The notes under the pieces: model-generated
The model's input: the letters and a program-made list of their open reading frames with translations, nothing else
Told to the model about the DNA's origin: nothing
Databases searched by the model: none
Made by a program: the position numbers and the translations under genes
Assembly: GCA_029934875.1 (NCBI GenBank)
Contig: JAOZLK010000176.1
Span: 1 to 8,099 of the forward strand
From: Bacteroidales bacterium
GTDB taxonomy: Bacteria; Bacteroidota; Bacteroidia; Bacteroidales; GCA-2748055
Length of the DNA stretch: 8,099 bases
Reading direction: 5' to 3'
Shown: in pieces, positions 1 to 7,089 of the stretch
How positions within the stretch are numbered: position 1 is the first letter of the stretch
Layout of the letters: every line of letters begins with the position of its first letter

Positions 1-2006
1 TGGCCTTATGGGGGGAGCTGGACCTGGATATAAAGGAGGACGCACTAATTCTGAATGGAATGTCGCTAGCCGGAAGTGAGAAAAGCCTTTTCCTGCAGAC
101 TTTTTCCAGGCAATCGCCGGTAAAAATAGAGCTTCATGAAATGATGCCTTCGGGGACTTCTTCTTTTCTTCACCTGGGAATAAGTGACAGGGCCCAATTC
201 GCAAATCAGATGAAGGATTACCTGGGCGGACTTGGGAAGTGGGAAAAAATAGCCCGGGAACAGGAACTTTTGCAAAAGAAATATGGAGTGGATCCATTAG
301 ATGATTTGATAGGCCTCATTGACGATGAGCTTGCATGGTTTTCCATTGAAGGTGTAACCAATGATCCTTCAGAAGAAATCTTCGTACTGGAAACCAGGAG
401 TCAGAGCGAAACCACAGATGTGCTTATGCAATGGATCGAGCGGTACCTGCAGGTGAATGCCTTCGACATGAACTCCTATCGTTATACCTATAAGCTGGAT
501 AAACAGACCAGCTTTAATATTTACAGGATGCCCGATTTTTACCCTGAGGGACTCCTTCCACGAAACTTATTCAACAGCTACTTCACCGTCTTCGAGAACT
601 ATCTCATTTTTGGTCCTTCCGTGGATGTGCTGTCGAGAGTGCTCTACCAGAATGTCCTGCACAAGACCTTTATCAGTGACCCGGTATTTAAGGAGATGTC
701 AAAATATCTCTCCAACCGGAGCAACCTTACATTTTTCATCAAGCCATACAATTTCCTTGACTACCACAGGGAGGACCTGAACCCTGAAGCTTCCGGGATA
801 CTTGAGTCAATGGAGCTTTTTCTCAGGAGAATCCCCGGGGTTGTGGTTCAATACAGCTCCGAGAATGAAATGTTTTATCAAAGCATCAGCTTCAAGTACA
901 CCTCACAGATCAAGGAAAAGGCACTTACGGTTTGGGAGAGCCTGCTTGACTCCTCGGCGGTTTCCAAGCCTTCCCTGGTAATCAATCACAACACAAAGGA
1001 GAAGGAGATTTTTATCCAGGATGCAGCCAATAAGATATACCTGATCAACAGTACCGGGAGAATTCTATGGAAACTGAAACTGGACGGACCCTTGCTTGGT
1101 GAGGTGAAACAGGTGGATTTTTATAAAAACGGGAAGCTGCAATTTCTTTTTAATACCGCCGAAAAATTGCATTTAATTGATCGTAACGGGAACTATTTGG
1201 AGCGCTATCCTGTTTCTCTCAGATCGGAGGCCTCAGCTCCTCTTGCTTTGTTTGATTATGACAAGAGCAGGGACTACAGGATCTTCATACCCGGAAGCGA
1301 CAGGAAAATATTTCTCTATAATATTGAAGGCAATGTGGTACCGGGTTGGAATTTTGGAAAAACCGAATCGCTGGTCACTGCAGCTCCGCAACATTTCCGG
1401 ATCGGGGTTAAGGACTTCATCCTTGTAAAGGACAAAACCAGGGCATATTTTTTGAATCGCAAGGGTAAGGAGCGGATTAAACCCATGAAGAGAGTCATGT
1501 TTTCGGAAAGGAATCCCTTCACCCTGGACATGAATATCATGGAGGAAAGCCCCAGGTGGATATCGACAGATACCGCGGGGAATGTGGTGAGTATATACAT
1601 GGATGGAACGGTCTCCACCCTGCTGGAACAGAAACTTCCACCCGATCATCTCTTCAGAATGCAGGATATGGATATGGATGGGGTACCTGAATTTATTTTT
1701 GCTGCAGGTGATGAGTTGAGCCTGATCAAACAGGATGGAACGCTGCTGTACTCTTATCGTGTAAGAGGTCGTATCAGTGAGATGCCCGACGTTTATAAAT
1801 TCTCGGCAGCCGATATTAAAATTGGAATTAACGATCGCTTGAGGAACAGGATTTACCTCATTAATGCTGACGGTTCCTTATATGAAGGCTTTCCTCTTGA
1901 GGGTACAACTCGGTTCAGCATAGGCTATTTTGCAGGTTCGGACAGCAGGTTCAACCTTATCGTGGGCAGTACCAACAACTTTTTATATAATTATTCAATT
2001 GAGTAG
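1..2006 (+). CDS. DUF3352-like protein with C-terminal beta-propeller (5' partial)
   Basis: The reading frame is open from the left edge (first full codon at nt 3) to TAG at 2004-2006, giving 667 visible codons. The ATG at 60 is probably internal: the residues before it, such as LWGELDLDIKEDALILNG, continue the same kind of protein with no stop, so the true start and any signal or lipoprotein sequence lie outside the window. Numbering from the Met at nt 60, residues about 1-285 resemble the DUF3352 family of Bacteroidota. Residues about 305-648 hold seven repeats of a hydrophobic strand, a turn ending in Gly, and a second strand; the glycines are at 333, 377, 424, 469, 516, 560 and 605. An eighth half-motif closes the C-terminus. 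This fits a seven-bladed propeller. A DMDMDG segment near residue 536 resembles FG-GAP-type acidic loops. The gene is first in a compact three-gene run, 3 bp before the lipoprotein gene. An envelope location is inferred; no biochemical function is assigned. Confidence 0.85.
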   Translation, partial: ALWGELDLDIKEDALILNGMSLAGSEKSLFLQTFSRQSPVKIELHEMMPSGTSSFLHLGISDRAQFANQMKDYLGGLGKWEKIAREQELLQKKYGVDPLDDLIGLIDDELAWFSIEGVTNDPSEEIFVLETRSQSETTDVLMQWIERYLQVNAFDMNSYRYTYKLDKQTSFNIYRMPDFYPEGLLPRNLFNSYFTVFENYLIFGPSVDVLSRVLYQNVLHKTFISDPVFKEMSKYLSNRSNLTFFIKPYNFLDYHREDLNPEASGILESMELFLRRIPGVVVQYSSENEMFYQSISFKYTSQIKEKALTVWESLLDSSAVSKPSLVINHNTKEKEIFIQDAANKIYLINSTGRILWKLKLDGPLLGEVKQVDFYKNGKLQFLFNTAEKLHLIDRNGNYLERYPVSLRSEASAPLALFDYDKSRDYRIFIPGSDRKIFLYNIEGNVVPGWNFGKTESLVTAAPQHFRIGVKDFILVKDKTRAYFLNRKGKERIKPMKRVMFSERNPFTLDMNIMEESPRWISTDTAGNVVSIYMDGTVSTLLEQKLPPDHLFRMQDMDMDGVPEFIFAAGDELSLIKQDGTLLYSYRVRGRISEMPDVYKFSAADIKIGINDRLRNRIYLINADGSLYEGFPLEGTTRFSIGYFAGSDSRFNLIVGSTNNFLYNYSIE

Positions 2007-2009
2007 GCC

Positions 2010-2675
2010 ATGAAAAAACTAAGCTTAGGATTCATAACCCTGCTCGCCGGGGCCTTGTTTTTGGCCTCCTGTATCCAGGATAATTTTAATCTCGACCTGC
2101 TTTCGGATGAAATGGAAACCGAGCCGGTTCTCAACCTTCCGCTCCTATTTGGGGGCTTCAACATGGACGACCTGGTGGAGGTAATCGATGAGGGAGATTA
2201 TGCCCTGGAAGATGAGGATGGGGAACGATATTACCTGGTCTATCCCGATACGATTTATTGGTTGGATGAAACAGTAGATTATGATACGGAACTGGATCAG
2301 GATGTAATCACTTTTATTCAGATGACGGTGTCTTCGGTCAATGAGCTGGCCATTAGAATGGCTCTTCAAATCTTCTTTGAGGATGAAAACCATGTGGTAA
2401 TCGGATCATTATTCGACAATGGGGGGGTACTGCTTGAGCCTGCGCAGATTGACAGCGATGGTCAGCTAATAGAGGCCTCGGAAGATGAGAACAGTTCAAG
2501 CTTTGATACCGATAAAATCAACATATTGAATGATATCGCCTATTTGCGCGTCAGGGCAGGAATGCATGCCGCCAAGGGTGAAGAAGATTTTGTGAAGATT
2601 TATGCTTCTTACGCATTGAACTATGAGATTGCATTGACTGCCAATGCCAAAATTAATACCGGTGACTTAAACTGA
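2010..2675 (+). CDS. Acidic lipoprotein of unknown function
   Basis: This 221-residue protein begins with a lipoprotein signal peptide: MKK, a hydrophobic core, then the lipobox LASC with the lipidated Cys at residue 21. The mature part is rich in Asp and Glu. It starts with a segment (about residues 38-75) alternating hydrophobic positions with DG turns and ending in YYLVYPDTIYW, a pattern common in beta-sandwich lipoproteins of Bacteroidota. The rest (about 85-220) also looks beta-rich. No catalytic motif is visible. The start at 2010 is supported by the lipobox and by its position 3 bp after the preceding stop; no strong Shine-Dalgarno is present, as is normal in this phylum. The next gene begins 5 bp after its stop, so co-transcription and possible physical partnership with the DUF5723-like protein are likely. 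It is membrane-anchored; whether it faces the periplasm or the surface cannot be decided. The family is not named with confidence. Confidence 0.87.
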   Translation: MKKLSLGFITLLAGALFLASCIQDNFNLDLLSDEMETEPVLNLPLLFGGFNMDDLVEVIDEGDYALEDEDGERYYLVYPDTIYWLDETVDYDTELDQDVITFIQMTVSSVNELAIRMALQIFFEDENHVVIGSLFDNGGVLLEPAQIDSDGQLIEASEDENSSSFDTDKINILNDIAYLRVRAGMHAAKGEEDFVKIYASYALNYEIALTANAKINTGDLN

Positions 2676-2680
2676 GCAAT

Positions 2681-4138
2681 ATGAGTTTATCTATAAAGCC
2701 GTGGATCAGGGGGATAGCTACGATAGTCATATTCTTTACATTGGGAATATCTGTACAGGCCCAGGCCAATAACACCCTATATTTTATGAAGGGCGTGCCC
2801 CAGGCAAACCGTGTGAATCCTGCTTATCAGCCTCAATGCAAGTTCTATATTGGGATTCCCATGCTGGCACCAGCCATCTCAAATGTGTCATCCAACTCAC
2901 TTGCATGGAACGACCTGGTATATCACAACCCTGTAAGGCCTGACTCCCTGATTACCTTCCTTCATCCGGAAGGCAGCAAGGAAGCTTTTCTGAATAATTT
3001 AAAGCCGGTCAACCTGGTAATATCCGATATTGGTTCTTCCCTGATTTCTTTCGGATTCAGAACCGAGGTGGGATTTTTCACGATGGATATCACCAGCCGA
3101 TGGGATGGAAATGTATATATTCCCAGTGATCTGCCCAGGATGTTGATCAAGGGAGCTGGTGATGGGGAGAAATATGATCTGAATGGTATTGGAGCTGATC
3201 TCATGGCTTTCGATGAAATTTCGGTGGGTTGGTCTGGGCAGATTCTGGACAATCTTACCATAGGCGCCAGGGCGAAGCTTTTGTTTGGGATCGGAAATAT
3301 CACCACCAAGAGTTCTAATCTTTCCCTGACCACTTCCACAGAGAACTGGCACTTGGTTTCAGACATGCAATTCAATGCTTCGCTTCCTTTTGCAGAAGTG
3401 ACTTACGATGAGGACGGAATGATCGAGGACATTGAGATTGACGAAGAACTGAAGACCCCAAATTTTTCAACTATTTCCCAATATATGTTCAATGGTAAGA
3501 ATCTCGGATTTGGCCTTGATCTGGGTGTGAATTACCGGCCCCTTCAGGAGTTGCAACTCAGTTTGAGCGTGGTCGACCTGGGATTTATCCAATGGAAAGA
3601 TGAAGTGCATCAGCTTGACTACACAACGGAATATGATTTTACGGGTTTCGAGTTAAATCCATTTGAACTCTCCGATGATTATTCCTTTGGTGATTTCATC
3701 GACAGCTCTGTGAGTATGCTCTCTGACAGCCTTGCGAGCTTTGCGGAGTTTACACCTGGTACAGCCTATAGCAAAAGGCTTAATACCAAGCTTTACATTG
3801 GGATCTCTTACGATGTGACACCCAGTATCAATTTTGGATTGCTTTCAAGAACCGACTTTCTCAATGGAAGTGTGACAGAACAGGTAACAGCCTCAGCGAA
3901 TTTTCGCACAAGCCGCGTGTTGAACTTCAGCCTTAGCTATTCCTATATGAGTAACTATTTCAGGAATATTGGAGCAGGCATATCCCTGAATGCAGGTCCG
4001 GTAAACCTTTATCTGGTTTCTGACAATGCCCTGAACGTATTATTCTGGCCCGATGATGCCAGGGCAGCAAATATATGGTTTGGATTCAACCTCCTGTTTG
4101 GATATAAGGATAAACCAGACCTCCCGCTGGTTCATTAG
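2681..4138 (+). CDS. DUF5723-like outer-membrane beta-barrel protein
   Basis: This 485-residue protein has a Sec signal peptide: an Arg/Lys-containing start, a hydrophobic stretch at about residues 11-24, and VQAQA as the probable cleavage region near residues 25-29. The mature N-terminus carries NTLYFMKGVPQANRVNPAYQP. That 'proteins are Asn-Pro-Ala, then Gln-Pro' opening is typical of DUF5723 and of related Bacteroidota barrels resembling the PorP/SprF and FadL types. The remainder alternates amphipathic strands, for example NLTIGARAKLLFGIG and VLNFSLSYSYMSNYF, with loops, and ends in strand-like IWFGFNLLFGYK. One loop near residues 242-260 is very acidic. It is the last gene of the three-gene run. 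Its stop lies 10 bp from the stop of the convergent ABC gene, leaving no room for a separate terminator. Outer-membrane location is inferred from composition; the function of DUF5723 proteins is not known to me. Confidence 0.85.
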   Translation: MSLSIKPWIRGIATIVIFFTLGISVQAQANNTLYFMKGVPQANRVNPAYQPQCKFYIGIPMLAPAISNVSSNSLAWNDLVYHNPVRPDSLITFLHPEGSKEAFLNNLKPVNLVISDIGSSLISFGFRTEVGFFTMDITSRWDGNVYIPSDLPRMLIKGAGDGEKYDLNGIGADLMAFDEISVGWSGQILDNLTIGARAKLLFGIGNITTKSSNLSLTTSTENWHLVSDMQFNASLPFAEVTYDEDGMIEDIEIDEELKTPNFSTISQYMFNGKNLGFGLDLGVNYRPLQELQLSLSVVDLGFIQWKDEVHQLDYTTEYDFTGFELNPFELSDDYSFGDFIDSSVSMLSDSLASFAEFTPGTAYSKRLNTKLYIGISYDVTPSINFGLLSRTDFLNGSVTEQVTASANFRTSRVLNFSLSYSYMSNYFRNIGAGISLNAGPVNLYLVSDNALNVLFWPDDARAANIWFGFNLLFGYKDKPDLPLVH

Positions 4139-4148
4139 ATTTTCCAGA

Positions 4149-4898
4149 CTAAGTTCTTTTGATCTGCCTGGCCATATTGGTGGCAAAGACAAAATTATTC
4201 AGGGCTTCATTGTCTGTCTTTAGAATCTCGCTCCCGCTCCCTTCCCAGCATTTGCAGCCCTTGTAAATGAATACTACATTGTCGCCAATCTCGAGCACCG
4301 AGTTCATATCATGTGAGTTGATAATGGTGGTCATATCGAATTCCTGGGTTAGCTCTTTGATCAGGTTGTCAATCACAATTCCGGTTTCGGGATCCAGACC
4401 GGAGTTTGGTTCATCGCACAGGAGGTATTGTGGATTCAGGGCTATGGCCCGGGCTATGGCTATTCTTTTTTTCATGCCACCGCTTAGCTCCGATGGGAAT
4501 AGCTTGTTTGAACTAGTAACTTTTACGCGCTCCAGGCAGAAGTTTACCCTATCCAGCTTCTCCGCCCTGCCCTGCTCGGTAAGCATATCAAGGGGAAACA
4601 TCACATTTTCCTCCACGGTAAGCGAATCAAAAAGCGCGGCTCCCTGGAACAGCATTCCCATCTTTTTACGGATGCTTTGTTGTTCCCTTTCATTCATTTG
4701 AGTGAAATTCTTGTCGTCGTACCAGATTTCTCCCTGGTCCACTTTCACCAGCCCGACTATGGATTTAAGCAATACTGTTTTTCCGGATCCGCTACGGCCA
4801 ATGATCATGTTGCATTTTCCCTGTTCAAAGGTCACACTCACATCATTCAGGACATGGTTGTCATTATAGCTCTTATATAGGCCCTTAACGCTAATCAT
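4149..4898 (-). CDS. mlaF: MlaF-like ABC transporter ATP-binding protein
   Basis: This 249-residue ATPase is complete and carries all the motifs of an active ABC nucleotide-binding domain. Walker A is GRSGSGKT (residues 34-41), the Q-loop is Gln85 in MLFQGAALFDSLTVEENV, the signature is LSGGM (138-142), Walker B is YLLCDEP (158-164) with catalytic Glu163, and the switch His is His196. The phrase FQGAALFDSLTVEENV and the GGMKKRIAIARAIALNP segment are characteristic of the MlaF (Ttg2A) family, which powers phospholipid or other hydrophobic substrate movement between inner and outer membranes. The start ATG overlaps the permease stop as ATGA, so the two are translationally coupled. The MCE-domain partner (MlaD) is not in the window and may lie elsewhere. 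The substrate is inferred from the family. The gene symbol is by homology class, not a proven orthologue. Confidence 0.93.
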   Translation of the reverse strand: MISVKGLYKSYNDNHVLNDVSVTFEQGKCNMIIGRSGSGKTVLLKSIVGLVKVDQGEIWYDDKNFTQMNEREQQSIRKKMGMLFQGAALFDSLTVEENVMFPLDMLTEQGRAEKLDRVNFCLERVKVTSSNKLFPSELSGGMKKRIAIARAIALNPQYLLCDEPNSGLDPETGIVIDNLIKELTQEFDMTTIINSHDMNSVLEIGDNVVFIYKGCKCWEGSGSEILKTDNEALNNFVFATNMARQIKRT

Positions 4899-5635
4899 TG
4901 GAGTATCAATCTGGTAAGGACAAGGTTTATCATAAGAATCAATATGCTGCTCTGGACAACCGCTTTAGTGCTGGCTTTCCCAACCTCTATGGCTCCGCCC
5001 TCTACATTGTATCCAAGGTAGGACGCGATAGAGGTAATAATTATGGCATAAAACACCACTTTGGTCAGTGCATAAGTAATGTAGTAAGGTTTGAAAGCAT
5101 ATTGGATTCCGTATATATAATCGGCTGGTGGAATTACATTGCCAAGAATACAGGCCAGGTAGCCACCGATGATACCAACAATCATGCTCAAAAGGCCAAG
5201 GATGGGGAAAAAGAAGGCTGCTGCAATCATCTTTGGCAGGATCAGGTAAGCTGCCGAATTGATCCCCATAACTTCCAGGGCATCGATCTGTTCGGTAACC
5301 CTCATCATACCAAGTTCAGAGGCGATGCTTGAGCCTACCTTACCGGCCAGGATAAGCGCCACCATGGTGGAGGAGAACTCCAGTAAAAGGGAATCACGGA
5401 CCGTTAGTCCCACAAGGTACTTGGGAAGAATCGGATTTTCGATGTTGTAATTTGATTGAATGGTAATTACAGCCCCAACAAAGAGTGATACGATCACCAC
5501 GATGGGAAAGGAATCTATACCTACCTTCTCTATTTCTTTCAAGGTCTGACGGTAGATAATCGAGGCTTTCTCAGGTCGGCTGAGGCTTCTCTTTATAAGC
5601 AGAAAGTAGGATCCTATGTGGTGTAGAATTTTCAT
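4895..5635 (-). CDS. mlaE: MlaE-like ABC transporter permease
   Basis: This 246-residue integral membrane protein belongs to the MlaE (Ttg2B/YrbE) permease family. Hydrophobic segments lie at about residues 43-61, 82-99, 134-165 (long enough for two passes or a re-entrant turn), 184-205 and 226-245. The conserved family segment ELGMMRVTEQIDALEVMG spans residues 106-123; in this family it forms the cytoplasmic coupling region that contacts the ATPase. An amphipathic N-terminal helix (about 1-40) precedes the first membrane span, as in MlaE. Length is close to the usual ~250-260 residues. The gene is first in a two-gene operon and overlaps the MlaF-like ATPase by 4 bp. It is transcribed divergently from manC across a 110-bp gap that must carry both promoters. 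Together the two would form the E2F2 core of a lipid-trafficking ABC complex; substrate and direction are inferred from family membership only. Confidence 0.92.
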   Translation of the reverse strand: MKILHHIGSYFLLIKRSLSRPEKASIIYRQTLKEIEKVGIDSFPIVVIVSLFVGAVITIQSNYNIENPILPKYLVGLTVRDSLLLEFSSTMVALILAGKVGSSIASELGMMRVTEQIDALEVMGINSAAYLILPKMIAAAFFFPILGLLSMIVGIIGGYLACILGNVIPPADYIYGIQYAFKPYYITYALTKVVFYAIIITSIASYLGYNVEGGAIEVGKASTKAVVQSSILILMINLVLTRLILQ

Positions 5636-5745
5636 TGGTCGATCAGATCGCGAAATATATCAAATATTGTATAAAACATGTCCCTGAAACACAGGATTAT
5701 TTAAAAACCAGCTATATTTAAGAATAGCTAACATACAGAGAATAG
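5636..5745. promoter_or_regulatory. Divergent promoter region between mlaE and manC
   Basis: This AT-rich 110-bp gap separates divergent genes, so it should contain a promoter for each. On the plus strand TATATTTA at 5713-5720 is one base from the Bacteroidota -7 consensus TAnnTTTG, 26 bp before the manC ATG. On the minus strand TATATTTC (plus positions 5652-5659) is an equivalent near-match 17 bp before the mlaE ATG. No TTG -33 element is found at the usual ~19-bp spacing for either, so both assignments are weak. An inverted repeat AGCTAT/ATAGCT (5710-5715 and 5724-5729, 8-bp spacer) overlaps the plus-strand -7 candidate. No strong Shine-Dalgarno precedes either start. Confidence 0.4.
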
Positions 5746-6840
5746 ATGAATACAAATAATTATTGCGTAATTATGGCTGGTGGGATAGGATCCCGGTTCT
5801 GGCCCCTGAGTAAAACTGAACGTCCAAAGCAGTTTCTTGATATCCTGGGAATGGGCAGAACCCTTTTACAGCAAACCTATGACAGGTTTATCCAGCTGAT
5901 GCCTGCAGAGCAGATCTTTATAGTTAGCAACCTGGAATACAAAGAGCTGATTATAGAGCAACTGCCCGACCTTCCGGTGGATAATATTTTGCTTGAACCC
6001 CTGAGAAGAAATACGGCTCCATGCATTGACTATGCAAACTTTCGCATCCATCAGAAGAACCCGGATGCCAATATTGTGGTTGCTCCCTCCGATCATCTTA
6101 TTGTAAAGGAAGCCGAGTTTCTCCAGTATGTTCAGGAAGGCCTCGATTTTGTTGATCAGAATAATGCCCTTCTTACCATGGGTATTGTTCCCTCGAGACC
6201 TGAAACAGGTTATGGCTATATTCAGTCCCTCCAGGAGAAGGTAAAGGATTATGAATCGACAGGCTTGCGGAAGGTTAAGACTTTTACCGAAAAGCCTGAC
6301 CTGGAGCTGGCAAAGGTATTTATGGACAGTGGTGATTTTTATTGGAATGCTGGTATATTTTTCTGGTCCCTCACCAGCATTATGGAGGCCTTTGATAGGC
6401 ATCTGCCGGAGATCCATTCTCTTTTCCTCGAAGGTGAAGGCCAGTATGGAACAGCAAGTGAAGCACAGTTTATTGAGAAAACATACAGCTCTTGCCGGAA
6501 CGTCAGTATTGACTATGGAGTCATGGAAAAGGCGGAGAATGTCTATGTCCTGATTTCCGATTTTGGATGGTCTGACCTGGGTACATGGGGATCCCTCTAT
6601 GAGCAGCTTGATAAGGATGACAGGAAGAACACTGTGACGGGAAAGAATGTATTTATGTACGATTCCTCGGGGAATATTGTGAATGTACAGGATGATAAAC
6701 TGGTGGTCCTGCATGGGCTCGATGATTACATCGTGGTTCAGAATGACAACATCATCCTGGTCTGTCGTCTTGAGGAGGAACAGAAGATTAAGCAGTTTGT
6801 CAACGAAATAAAGGCGGAGCTCGGAGACGATATGTTATAG
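5746..6840 (+). CDS. manC: Mannose-1-phosphate guanylyltransferase (GDP-mannose pyrophosphorylase)
   Basis: This cytoplasmic enzyme makes GDP-mannose and pyrophosphate from GTP and mannose-1-phosphate, supplying mannose and, through later steps, fucose-type sugars for surface polysaccharides. The 364-residue product shows the nucleotidyltransferase signature GGIGSRFWPLSKTERPKQF (residues 12-30), EPLRRNTAPC (84-93), the PSDH metal/nucleotide motif (114-117), RPETGYGYIQ (151-160), FTEKPD (180-185), WNAGIFFW (200-207), SIDYGVMEK (254-262) and FGWSDLGTWGS (273-283). A short C-terminal part (about 297-364) is the usual beta-helix-like tail. It is a monofunctional enzyme: the ~110-residue phosphomannose isomerase domain of bifunctional AlgA/ManC proteins is absent. 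It appears monocistronic, with its own upstream region and a terminator at 6978-7010. A structured repeat starts directly after its TAG. No other glycan genes are seen nearby. Confidence 0.95.
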   Translation: MNTNNYCVIMAGGIGSRFWPLSKTERPKQFLDILGMGRTLLQQTYDRFIQLMPAEQIFIVSNLEYKELIIEQLPDLPVDNILLEPLRRNTAPCIDYANFRIHQKNPDANIVVAPSDHLIVKEAEFLQYVQEGLDFVDQNNALLTMGIVPSRPETGYGYIQSLQEKVKDYESTGLRKVKTFTEKPDLELAKVFMDSGDFYWNAGIFFWSLTSIMEAFDRHLPEIHSLFLEGEGQYGTASEAQFIEKTYSSCRNVSIDYGVMEKAENVYVLISDFGWSDLGTWGSLYEQLDKDDRKNTVTGKNVFMYDSSGNIVNVQDDKLVVLHGLDDYIVVQNDNIILVCRLEEEQKIKQFVNEIKAELGDDML

Positions 6841-6952
6841 TATGGGGCCAAAGGGGTATGTAACTCCTGGCTCAGGATATTGCATTCGTCACTGCACCCA
6901 GCCTTTGGCTGGCTAAGGCTTCGTCGTCACATACCCCTTTGGCTATACCATA
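6841..6952. repeat. Branched inverted-repeat element
   Basis: Two perfect 15-bp arms, GCCAAAGGGGTATGT at 6847-6861 and its reverse complement at 6929-6943, enclose 67 nt. Five more pairs can form outside them (TATGG 6841-6845 with CCATA 6948-6952) across a small asymmetric bulge. Inside are two further hairpins: TCCTG/CAGGA (6865-6869 and 6873-6877) and the GC-rich CCAGCC-TTT-GGCTGG (6898-6912). The folded form would be a long stem topped by a multi-branched loop, on either strand. The motif CCTTTGGCT occurs twice (6902-6910 and 6936-6944), so the left arm can also pair with the inner copy. The element begins immediately after the manC stop codon. It could be an interspersed palindromic (REP-like or MITE-like) element or a structured RNA 3' end. 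No target-site duplication is evident. Confidence 0.75.
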
Positions 6953-6977
6953 GCATCACCGAGCCGCAAAAGAAAGC

Positions 6978-7010
6978 AAGCCTCTCATCGCGAGGGGCTT
7001 TGATTTTTTT
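6978..7010 (+). terminator. Rho-independent terminator of manC
   Basis: A 9-bp stem, AAGCCTCTC (6978-6986) with GAGGGGCTT (6992-7000), contains one T-G wobble and a 5-nt loop, ATCGC. It is followed by TGA and then seven T residues (7004-7010). On the plus strand this is a standard intrinsic terminator, placed 138 nt after the manC stop and beyond the inverted-repeat element. Any manC transcript would therefore carry that element in its 3' untranslated region. Confidence 0.8.
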
Positions 7011-7089
7011 AAGACTTTCTTCCTTTTTCAATACAACTCACCAAATCCAGGTTGAGCGAGGAATGGCAAAGAGTTCGGGGTGGGGTCAT

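Noticed and set aside
60..62. ATG at 60 as the true start of the first gene
   Set aside because: The frame stays open upstream to the window edge with protein-like sequence, and no signal peptide or lipobox follows this Met, so the gene is truncated rather than starting here.
1233..1649. 138-codon minus-strand open frame opposite the propeller gene
   Set aside because: It lies within a clear plus-strand coding region with a regular repeat pattern; the antisense protein has no coherent features.
5640..5650. Short palindrome CGATCAGATCG just upstream of the mlaE-like start
   Set aside because: Arms of only 5 bp are expected by chance in a gap of this size, and there is no second copy to suggest an operator.
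5866..6714. 282-codon minus-strand open frame opposite manC
   Set aside because: It is a long shadow of manC, whose motifs are complete and conserved on the plus strand; the antisense product shows no recognisable domain.
6847..6943. Integron attC site or tRNA-like cloverleaf
   Set aside because: The arms lack the RYYYAAC/GTTRRRY core sites of attC, there is no cassette array or integrase, and the arms do not fit tRNA stem lengths or invariant bases.
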